DNA of 55,124 nucleotides, from assembly GCA_040384645.1 (NCBI GenBank), contig JAZKIX010000143.1, positions 1 to 55,124 of the forward strand, in the 5' to 3' direction. The DNA comes from JAZKIX01 sp040384645 (GTDB lineage: Bacteria; Pseudomonadota; Gammaproteobacteria; Burkholderiales; Burkholderiaceae_D). Under the pieces are notes generated by a model. That model ran no database searches and had not been told where the DNA came from. It saw only the letters and a list, made by a program, of their open reading frames with translations. A program made the position numbers and the translations under genes. Shown here in pieces: positions 41,440 through 49,386 of this stretch. How positions within the stretch are numbered: the first letter of the stretch is position 1; every line of letters starts with the position of its first letter.

Positions 41440-43998
41440 TTAATGAAGGTCCGAACAGCCCCAAGCGGCTTCACAGACAGCATCAGTCACAGTTGCGCCT
41501 AAATCATCTCCAGCAGCTAAACCACCTATTATGATCATGCCAGATCCGATTGGCCCACAACCTTTACAAACCTTTGCTGCTCGTTTTAACCAGTTATCTC
41601 CTTTTATGTTAGCTCTTCCTTTTTTTGGTAGCTTCTCCCGCCTACGCAACTCATTTATAGACATTCCTTTTAGTGCATTTTCAACTTCCGTTGGAATGCC
41701 TTTTGGCGCACCTTTATGTCCATGCTTATTAAACCAACCATCCGCGCCAAATAAGCCGATTTCGGTACCATTTGGCCCACAAACATGAATTTCAAATATG
41801 TCGGTTTGCGGCACCTGATCTATTCTTGCGCCATGACCACCGGGGAGATTTATAGGGAATTTTTTGAGATCCCTTGCCAAACCGAATTCATCAGAATAAT
41901 TAAGTGAATTTCCTTCGACATAAGAAAATGTATTACCGCCCCCAGCAAGTCCAATCGGATCACTTTGCACGTACCGTCCTGTAGTCGGGTCGTAATCCCT
42001 GAAATAGTTGTAATGCAGTCCCGTTTCCTTATCAAACAACTGTCCCGGAAAGCGTGGGTTATAGGTAAAGGTGCCGAGATTGCTTGGATTGTCATTGGCT
42101 GCGGTACTGCCAAAGGGATCGGCATTGTCCCAGCGCCATACGATCTGGTTGTCGGTGCTTCTGGTGATGACCCGTGGTGTATCAATTTGATCCGCGTAAA
42201 TGTAATAGACCTGCGTGGTCGTTATTTGATTGGGTGCAGTACCGGTTACGGTTTGCTTGAGGGTCGCTACCGGTAAATCGCCCAGATACACCGTTTCCTG
42301 CAATGCTTTGCCATTGGTATCGTATTCACCCAGCAAGTGACCTGTTTCATCATAGATATACCGGTTTCTGCCAGTCGCTACCAGACTACTGGGACCGCTC
42401 TTTTGCACTCGCTGACCCAGACCGTTGTACTGATAACTGACCACACTGGTGCCGATGGTGGCGCTCTTCATCCTGCCGCGGTCACTATAGATAAAGCTCT
42501 TGCTGCCATCACTGGTCAAATTACCGTCAGCATCATAGACATTGGTTTTCGCTGGTGCCGGACCGGTGGTGCTGGCCAGACGATTGCTCACGGCATCGAT
42601 CACGTCGCTGTATGGTGCGGTGCCCAGCGTCGTTTGGGTGCGGTTGCCAGTGGCGTCATAGGTAAAATTCTGGCTGGTGTTAGGACCCACCGGACCGCTG
42701 TTACTGACAAAGCCGGTCAGACGGTCGAGGTTGTCATAGCCATAGGTTTGATTGAAGGTGCTGGCGTTGGCCTGCCCTGCATGGCTGGTGCTGTTGATCC
42801 GGCTGGCGGCGTCATACATGACACTACGTACCACACCGTTCTTGCTGCTGTTGCCCAGACCAAAGCTGGTTAATCTTCCATCGGTATCGAAGGTGCGCGT
42901 CATCAGGTTCGGTACCGCCACCGTGCTATTGCCCCACGTCCAACCGGTCGGCGCGCCAAAAGTAGCGTAGCCAATACCGGTCAGTAATGGAACAGTCACA
43001 GCAAAGTTCGGGTTGGGAGCGGTCGGAGGTGCGCCGCTGGTTGGGTTCAGGCTCAGATTGGCAATCTGGCCTGTGGCGTCGTAATCAACATTGACCTGAT
43101 TACCGCTGGGGTAGGTCAGAGCAATGAGCTTGCCATTGCTAAAGCCACTATTGCCATAGGTGTAGTTCACAGCAAACGTTTGCAGAGCAGTGCCGGTGCC
43201 GACTGTCTGGGCTTTGTCGAGAGTTCGTCCTTTAGCATCATAGGAGTAAATCGTGTTCCCCGATTCATCCGTGATCTTGGTCAGACGACCCTTGGCATAG
43301 GCCGCCCCTGTCGTTCCGCCATCGTATTCAAAGGCTGTCGCTGTACCAGTGGCATAGGCGATCCTGGTGACGCGGTTTAAGGCATCGTAGGTGTAGGTGG
43401 TGGTCTTGCCGCGTGCGTCTTTGCTCGTTTTCAGGTTCCCTGCGGCGTCAAAGGTATTGGCCGTGGTGCCGGTGTCCGGTGAGACCAGGGCTGTCTGGTT
43501 GCCCAGGCCATCGACGGTGTAGGTGGTGGGCAGGTTACGCGGATCGGTGACGGTTTTAATCTGGTCCTGGCCATCGTAGGCGTAACCAATCACGGGACGG
43601 GCTGCGCCAACTGCCGGTGCTGGCTGGGTCTGTTGCTTCAAGCGGTTCAGACTGTCGTAGGTCTGGTTGGTGATCCGTCCAAGGGGATCGGTGATTTGTG
43701 TCAGGTTGCCATTGGCATCGTACTGGTACGACGTTGTCGTGTTTTGCACCGTTTGCGCTGCCGCTACGGTACCGCTGAAGCTGCCCAGAATTGGGGTATA
43801 GATCAGGGTGAACAGCACGGCACTGGTTATGGCGCGCATGGTCAGGGAATGGCGTGGCGGGGCGGCATGCATGGACGACAGGGGGGAAGACATTTCGGAA
43901 GACACAATCGGATCTGCGTTCAAGGGAAACTCGCTGGTGATGGATGTGGTTGTGGATGAATCTGGGGAGTCTTGGGTAACAGAGGGGAAACGGCTCAT
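41440..43998 (-). CDS. Rhs downstream half with variable C-terminal toxin domain
   Basis: 852 residues. A Ser/Thr-rich N-terminus precedes a hydrophobic, export-like segment (MRAITSAVLFTLIYTPILG, about 54-72). YD repeats follow (about 90-640: SYQYDANGNLTQITDPLGRI and onwards), then the Rhs-associated core ETGLHYNYFRDYDPTTGRYV, SDPIGLAGG, ending SDEFGL. From about residue 708 the variable tail begins (nucleotides 41440-41877). Features in it are EIHVCGPNGTEIGLFGADGW, NKHGHKG, NIKGDNW, two CxxC-like cysteine sites (VCKGCG) and a Gly-rich hydrophobic end. There is no DUF6531 or PAAR domain. The upstream protein supplies the N-half. The start overlaps the upstream Rhs stop by 4 bases (ATGA), so the halves are translated together. 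Confidence 0.88.
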   Translation of the reverse strand: MSRFPSVTQDSPDSSTTTSITSEFPLNADPIVSSEMSSPLSSMHAAPPRHSLTMRAITSAVLFTLIYTPILGSFSGTVAAAQTVQNTTTSYQYDANGNLTQITDPLGRITNQTYDSLNRLKQQTQPAPAVGAARPVIGYAYDGQDQIKTVTDPRNLPTTYTVDGLGNQTALVSPDTGTTANTFDAAGNLKTSKDARGKTTTYTYDALNRVTRIAYATGTATAFEYDGGTTGAAYAKGRLTKITDESGNTIYSYDAKGRTLDKAQTVGTGTALQTFAVNYTYGNSGFSNGKLIALTYPSGNQVNVDYDATGQIANLSLNPTSGAPPTAPNPNFAVTVPLLTGIGYATFGAPTGWTWGNSTVAVPNLMTRTFDTDGRLTSFGLGNSSKNGVVRSVMYDAASRINSTSHAGQANASTFNQTYGYDNLDRLTGFVSNSGPVGPNTSQNFTYDATGNRTQTTLGTAPYSDVIDAVSNRLASTTGPAPAKTNVYDADGNLTSDGSKSFIYSDRGRMKSATIGTSVVSYQYNGLGQRVQKSGPSSLVATGRNRYIYDETGHLLGEYDTNGKALQETVYLGDLPVATLKQTVTGTAPNQITTTQVYYIYADQIDTPRVITRSTDNQIVWRWDNADPFGSTAANDNPSNLGTFTYNPRFPGQLFDKETGLHYNYFRDYDPTTGRYVQSDPIGLAGGGNTFSYVEGNSLNYSDEFGLARDLKKFPINLPGGHGARIDQVPQTDIFEIHVCGPNGTEIGLFGADGWFNKHGHKGAPKGIPTEVENALKGMSINELRRREKLPKKGRANIKGDNWLKRAAKVCKGCGPIGSGMIIIGGLAAGDDLGATVTDAVCEAAWGCSDLH

Positions 43999-46367
43999 TG
44001 CGCACCACCAGTCACTTGCTGCAGACGGTTCAGGGCATCAAACACGCGGCTGGTCTGACGGGCTAAGTTGCCAGCGGTATCTTTGACTTCTTCTTTGGTG
44101 CGGTTACCCATGGCGTCCAGCGTGTAGTGGATCTTGTTGCCCAGACTGTCGGCCACATCGGTCAACCGGTGCGCGTCGTCATAGGTGTAATTGATCACTG
44201 CGTTATCGGGCAAGGTGACCTTTTTCAATTGGCCGACATTGTCGTACTGGTAGCCGGTGGCTTCGGCAATGCCGGATCCGGTCACCATTCTTGAAAGCAG
44301 CCAGCCGCGCGGGGCATAGGTCAGATCGGTGGTCAAACCGTTGGCGTCCACAATCTTGCCGACCCGGCCATTGGCATCGTAATTCGATAGCGTGGTGACT
44401 TGATTGGCTGCATTGGTTATGGTGAGCAAATTGCCGTTGACCGGATCGTAGGTGTAGGTGGTCACATCAGTGACATCGGTACGCGGGCCATTCACCGTCA
44501 ACACTTGTCCGACCGCGTTATAGGTATAGGTGGTGGTGCGGGCTGTGCCGGTCAGCGTTGCCGTGAAGGCCAAAGCACCTGTGGTATCAGTCGTCGCCTG
44601 AACAGTCCTGGTGAGGACATTGCCTTTGGCGTCATACGTCATGGTCGTGAGCCGCAAAGGTTCAGCTATCTTCAGCGGCAATCGATAAGTGGCGTGCCAG
44701 GTGGTCGATGTTGTCTTCGCTTCCGGTTTGCCAAACGCTTCCGTGCGGCTGGTTTCCAGATTGCGAGTTAAGTCATAGGTGTATTTGGTGACGACATTAT
44801 TGAAATCGGTACGGGTGGCGATATTGCCGTTAACGTCGTAGGTGATGGCATTTGATGAGGCACCGCAGCCAGCACCACCCGGCTGTGTTTGTCCCACCAT
44901 CTTATCGACGCCAAGGACAGAAGCGAAGGTCGTGGTGCGAACCGTACCCAATGGATCGGTGAGCGTGGTACTGGTTCGGTCAAGACTCAGCGCCAATTGA
45001 TAGTGATTGATGTTGCCGACATGTTCTTCAGAAACAGCCCTGCCCCGACCATCGTAGTGATAGTTCATGTACTGCTTGCCGTTTTCATCAACAATGGCAG
45101 TTAAGGCATGCGGAAAGGAGACGTTTTCATACAGGTAGGTTTTCACCTTACTGTCAGGAAAGATCACACTGGTAAGGTTACTTCGACCGTCGTAGGTGTA
45201 GCTGTAAGCTTGATTGGCCGGATCGATCATGGTGCTGAGACGATTGGCGGCGTCATAGGTCAGAGTGAGCTGGCGATTAAAGGAATCGGTGATGGTGCTG
45301 ATCCTGCCAATGGTGTCATAGGCATAGATATGCTTGAGGCCGACACGGTTAGTCACTGTCAACAACTTACCCAACCTATCGTAGCTTTCCACTTCCGCAT
45401 TGGCACTGGTGTATTCCCATCCATTCGTCGCACCCGTGCCATCGACTAACTTCACCAATTTCGCGGAAATATCGGCATCCGGTGTCCATACGCCATTTTT
45501 CAAATTAAATAAGTAACCCTTGCCATCGGGACGAGCAATCGTAATGGTTAAACCGTCAGGCAGCACCGTCACACCGCGATGGCCTATGTGCTGCCATCCC
45601 ACACCGGGCGCAGTAATGGCATTAGTTAAGGTGTAGAGGATATCGGTGACGGGGCAAATATACTTTTTATAGCTGACATCATTCGGACGCGATACACATA
45701 ACAACTCGTAATTTCGATTGCGTGAATCAATTCCCATCGATGGCGCAGGAATAAGTCCCCCAGGCAAACGGGGAACGATTGGACTGGCATCGGTACTGTT
45801 GTACTGCAGGGTCAATTCCAGAGGAAAAGCACCGCTTCCACGATAGATCGTTTCAGAAAGAAATTTATTGCCGGAAGCGATGTGGATCGGGTGTGGTGTG
45901 CTTTGGCAAATATCGGGTTTGGGGGGTGTTAATTGACAAGAAATGCCTACAGCGACATAGGGCGACTTACAAACATAGTCATAGATGGCCGTCACAGATC
46001 CGTTTGAGTATGGATTCCCCGTAGGCCCACTCGGCCAATACATTTGTGTCTTGCAACTAAAATTATCTTGGTACGGCGCAGCATTTTGTATTACTTCAAG
46101 AAACTCGAACCAGCCAGACCCATCTGTCGGTCTCGGTGAAGGAGGAGAATAAGCTGGCCAAGCAAGGCATGCTTCTTCTGGCGTCTGATAAATTACCCCC
46201 TGCTTTCCCAGATTACCACCATAGCCGATCAACCTTTGATTGGGAGGGATCGAGGCAGGTGCGGCATAAGCTATTTGCGGCGTCACTACTTCGAATAAAA
46301 TAAAAACCGACATCGACAAAACAGCGCTGCGATTGAGTTGCTTCAATGAATCATTTGCATAGAACAT
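43995..46367 (-). CDS. Rhs upstream half, coupled to the toxin-bearing half
   Basis: 790 residues with a Sec-type signal (RSAVLSMSVFILFEVVTPQIAYA, cut likely after AYA). A cysteine-containing N-terminal domain (about 40-180) leads to a DUF6531-like entry (PHPIHIASGNKFLSETIY) and YD repeats to the very end, LNRLQQVTGGAQ. It has no Rhs core and no toxin, so it is not a complete Rhs protein. The last 300 residues or so are about 90 percent identical to those of the upstream neighbour (46449-48890). The N-terminal 490 residues have diverged. The stop codon overlaps the start of the toxin-bearing half. Confidence 0.88.
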   Translation of the reverse strand: MFYANDSLKQLNRSAVLSMSVFILFEVVTPQIAYAAPASIPPNQRLIGYGGNLGKQGVIYQTPEEACLAWPAYSPPSPRPTDGSGWFEFLEVIQNAAPYQDNFSCKTQMYWPSGPTGNPYSNGSVTAIYDYVCKSPYVAVGISCQLTPPKPDICQSTPHPIHIASGNKFLSETIYRGSGAFPLELTLQYNSTDASPIVPRLPGGLIPAPSMGIDSRNRNYELLCVSRPNDVSYKKYICPVTDILYTLTNAITAPGVGWQHIGHRGVTVLPDGLTITIARPDGKGYLFNLKNGVWTPDADISAKLVKLVDGTGATNGWEYTSANAEVESYDRLGKLLTVTNRVGLKHIYAYDTIGRISTITDSFNRQLTLTYDAANRLSTMIDPANQAYSYTYDGRSNLTSVIFPDSKVKTYLYENVSFPHALTAIVDENGKQYMNYHYDGRGRAVSEEHVGNINHYQLALSLDRTSTTLTDPLGTVRTTTFASVLGVDKMVGQTQPGGAGCGASSNAITYDVNGNIATRTDFNNVVTKYTYDLTRNLETSRTEAFGKPEAKTTSTTWHATYRLPLKIAEPLRLTTMTYDAKGNVLTRTVQATTDTTGALAFTATLTGTARTTTYTYNAVGQVLTVNGPRTDVTDVTTYTYDPVNGNLLTITNAANQVTTLSNYDANGRVGKIVDANGLTTDLTYAPRGWLLSRMVTGSGIAEATGYQYDNVGQLKKVTLPDNAVINYTYDDAHRLTDVADSLGNKIHYTLDAMGNRTKEEVKDTAGNLARQTSRVFDALNRLQQVTGGAQ

Positions 46368-46431
46368 GCGAAATTCTTTCTGACAAAATTGGCTCGAATC
46401 AACGAGTAAAAATTTCTCTACTCATTAAAAT

Positions 46432-46452
46432 TTAAAGTGCTGTGATACTCAT
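46432..46452 (-). pseudogene. Six-codon relic of a lost second Rhs half
   Basis: The stop of the first Rhs gene (TGA, 46451-46449) overlaps an ATG (46452-46450) exactly as in the intact pair downstream. The frame then reads MSITAL and stops. The first two codons (ATG AGT/AGC, Met-Ser) match the start of the real second half at 43998. It therefore looks like the remains of a partner gene deleted after duplication of the unit. Confidence 0.6.
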
Positions 46453-48890
46453 TGCGCACCGCCGGTCACTTGCTGCAAGCGATTGAGTGCATCGAACACC
46501 CGACTGGTCTGCCTTGCCAAGACCCCGTTCACATCCTTGACTTCTTCCTTGGTGCGGTTACCTATGGCATCCAGCGTGTAGTGGATCTTGTTGCCCAGCC
46601 CATCGGCTACATCGGTCAATCGGTGGGCATCGTCATAGGTGTAGTTGATCACTGCGTTATCGGGCAAAGTGACCTTCTTCAACTGGCCGACATCGTCGTA
46701 TTGATAGAGCGTGGTTTCAGCAATGCCAGTGCCGGTGACTGTTCTGGACAGCAGCCAGCCTCTTGGCGAGTACAGCAAATCGGTTGTTAAATTGTTGGCA
46801 TCGACAATCCGCCCTGCTCGACCGTTAGCATCATAATTCGATAGGGTGGTGACCTGGTTGGCTGCATTGGTAATGGTGAGCAAGTTGCCATTGACCGGAT
46901 CGTAGGTGTAGGTCGTCAGATCGGTGACGTCAGTACGCGGACCATTCACCGTCAGCACTTGGCCGACGCTGTTGTAGGTATAGGTGGTTGTTCGTGCTGT
47001 GTCCGTCAGTGTTGCCGTAAAGGCTAAAGCACCTGATGTGTCAGTCGTTGCCTGTACTTTCTTGGTAAGTAGATTTCCCTTGGCGTCATACGTCATTGTG
47101 GTCAATCGCAATGGCTCGGCGATTTTCAATGGCAGGCGGTAGCTGGTATGCCAGGTAGTGGAAGTGGTCTTCGCTTCCGGCTTGCCGAAGGCTTCGTTAC
47201 GACTGGTTTCCAGATTGCGGCTCAGGTCGTAGGTGTACTTGGTGACGACATTATTAAAGTCGGTGCGGGTGGCAATATTCCCATTGGCATCGTAGGTAAT
47301 GCCGTTCGAAGCTGCACCACAGCCTGCCCCACCTGGCTGGCTTTGGCCGGTAAATTTGACGACACCCAAGATAGTGGTGAAGTTGTAGGTACGGCTGGTC
47401 CCCAGTGGATCGATAGCCGTGGCTTGGTAGTTCGGTGACGGATAGGTGATGGTGGTTTTTTCTACCCCACCGGCATGTTCGCCAGAAATTGCCAAGCCTT
47501 GTGCGTTGTAGTTCCAAGTCGCAAAACGCACTCCGTTTTCATCGGTGATGCCGGTCAATGCAAAAGGTAGATCGGTGTTGCCGGTCTTGTCTTGTTCGTT
47601 GTACCAGTAGAGGCGTTTCTTATTGCCGGGGTAGGTTACTGAAGTGAGGTTGCTGACCATCGGCTTACCAGGCAGCACAATGCTGGTCGCTTCGTCATAG
47701 GCATAGGTGTATAGCCCTTGCGCTGGGTCAGTCATGGTTTTTAAGCGACCGGCAGTGTCATAGGTGAAATTGAGCTGGTGATTGAACTGGTCGGTGACAC
47801 GCAAGAGCAATCCTGCTTTGGGTGCAATCGACAGTGGTGTAGACGCATCGGTGTAGGTCATGGTTTGCACTTGACCGTTGCGTGCGGTGCTGGTTAATAA
47901 GCGACCAGACAGATCGTATTTTTCAGTGGCGTCATTGCTGGCGTTGGTGACACTCCAGCCAGTGGTGACGTTATTGGCATCGACGAGTTTTGTAGCCCGG
48001 TCGTTGATGTCGGCGGGTGGATTGAGGTTGGTGGCGGTGCCGAAGTTGAAGCGGCGGTTGTTGCCACGTATGACGGTGAAATCGTTGGGCTTGGTATTGC
48101 CGGAAGCGTCGCGGTCTCCAGTAAATTCAAAGCAATATGGCAGTTTTGTTGTAGCGCCAATGCCGGGATAACATGCAAAGTCAGGCACTGAATTAAGCGC
48201 TGGGATTCCTACTGGAAGTGGTGGTGCATTGAAATCAATTCCGCCAACTTGAAAATTGTTAGCCCAACCATTTCGATCACTGCGATAGACGCGGGTAAAT
48301 TGCAAGCCACTGCTATTGGCATAGTCAGTTTCAGTCTGGTGTTTAACGCCAGTGGCAGGAAAAATTGGATTGCCCAATGCGGGGCACATACCGGGTTCTG
48401 GTTTCGTATCCGTACAGTACATTTGCGCTGCATTAGGAGCGGAGAAATGGTATAGGGGTCCCGACATGCCAAGAGGGCATTCAAGATCGGTCATAACGAC
48501 TGATCCAGTATTCCAAATAGCATTAGGGTCGCCATTCACCCGAATGTTTGAGTAGTGCCACCAATAATTTTTGGGAAGTGTGTTGTAAAGCACTTCCGCA
48601 GATGGAATAAATAAGTCGAAAAAAATAGGTGGGTTGGGAACACCAGAAAAACTCACTGCTGTAGCCGCCTTATGTGCAGCATAAGCATCCTCTGGGGTTC
48701 TGAATCGGGCGGCATTTAACGCAGCACATGCGCTTGATTCCAAATGAATTCCACCTGGATATGAACCACAATTTGTAACCTGATAGCGGAAATGGGGCTT
48801 GACAGTCAACGCATGGGCTGCCAATCCAAATGCACCACCATACAAAAAAACACTCAAAACAAATAATTTAAAGCCATTGGCAAGCCGCAT
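46449..48890 (-). CDS. Rhs upstream half, orphan duplicate
   Basis: 813 residues. The start at 48890 follows GGAG and gives a clear Sec signal (MRLANGFKLFVLSVFLYGGAFGLAAHA). A cysteine-containing N-domain and a DUF6531-like entry (CPALGNPIFPATGVKHQTETDY, LQFTRVYRSDRNGW) precede YD repeats to the end, LNRLQQVTGGAQ. Nucleotides 46449-47354 align without indels to 43995-44900 of the neighbour (constant offset of 2454 bases). Upstream of that the two genes are only distantly alike. It has no core, toxin or partner gene of its own, apart from a six-codon relic. It is the first gene of the Rhs operon. An earlier start at 48962 is possible but would hide the signal peptide. Confidence 0.87.
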   Translation of the reverse strand: MRLANGFKLFVLSVFLYGGAFGLAAHALTVKPHFRYQVTNCGSYPGGIHLESSACAALNAARFRTPEDAYAAHKAATAVSFSGVPNPPIFFDLFIPSAEVLYNTLPKNYWWHYSNIRVNGDPNAIWNTGSVVMTDLECPLGMSGPLYHFSAPNAAQMYCTDTKPEPGMCPALGNPIFPATGVKHQTETDYANSSGLQFTRVYRSDRNGWANNFQVGGIDFNAPPLPVGIPALNSVPDFACYPGIGATTKLPYCFEFTGDRDASGNTKPNDFTVIRGNNRRFNFGTATNLNPPADINDRATKLVDANNVTTGWSVTNASNDATEKYDLSGRLLTSTARNGQVQTMTYTDASTPLSIAPKAGLLLRVTDQFNHQLNFTYDTAGRLKTMTDPAQGLYTYAYDEATSIVLPGKPMVSNLTSVTYPGNKKRLYWYNEQDKTGNTDLPFALTGITDENGVRFATWNYNAQGLAISGEHAGGVEKTTITYPSPNYQATAIDPLGTSRTYNFTTILGVVKFTGQSQPGGAGCGAASNGITYDANGNIATRTDFNNVVTKYTYDLSRNLETSRNEAFGKPEAKTTSTTWHTSYRLPLKIAEPLRLTTMTYDAKGNLLTKKVQATTDTSGALAFTATLTDTARTTTYTYNSVGQVLTVNGPRTDVTDLTTYTYDPVNGNLLTITNAANQVTTLSNYDANGRAGRIVDANNLTTDLLYSPRGWLLSRTVTGTGIAETTLYQYDDVGQLKKVTLPDNAVINYTYDDAHRLTDVADGLGNKIHYTLDAIGNRTKEEVKDVNGVLARQTSRVFDALNRLQQVTGGAQ

Positions 48891-49386
48891 GCAAAACTCC
48901 GTTAGAAATATTTGCACGGGATGATCCATTGCAATTAACTGTAAGTCAACAAACATTATCAATATTGCTAATTATTTCTTGCTGCAGCGCTGGTAGGAGA
49001 TCCGATTGCTTAGCTAAAAAATGGCCGAGACTTGGTCAACGATTGAGGTTATCAAGTCAGCCTCTACGAGATCTTCCTACAATAAATTCCCGGCTAAGTT
49101 CTTGGTCAAGCTGTACCGATAGCCCATTTCATGAGTCTAATTAGCCGTCGAAACAGGGACGCTCCGCATGTGTAAAGGAGCAAATGAAGAGGCCAGTAAA
49201 AATGTCCCGATCTGGTTGATAGGTCCCGATGATCGGGAGCGCTTAGTTGCCACGATCTGATGATGTGGCCTGGACATGTTGCCCTCTTGGATTTTTTTCG
49301 GCACATCATCAGCAGATTGACTGCGGCCAATGTTAGATGGATCCTGGATATTTGCTTGGCTAGAGTTGTTTGAAATGGCCCACAGT
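48891..49386. other. Intergenic region between glgP and the Rhs operon
   Basis: About 500 bases, AT-rich near the Rhs start (its promoter should be here, around 48900-49000). It contains the palindrome TCCCGATGATCGGGA near 49225-49240. No gene or insertion sequence could be identified. The patchy composition would be compatible with an old insertion remnant, but I cannot name one. Confidence 0.5.

Noticed and set aside
49106..49330. Short frame with RSWQLSAPDHRDLS, considered as an IS21-type transposase remnant
   Set aside because: No transposase motif, terminal inverted repeats or target duplication could be identified. Left as an unexplained spacer.
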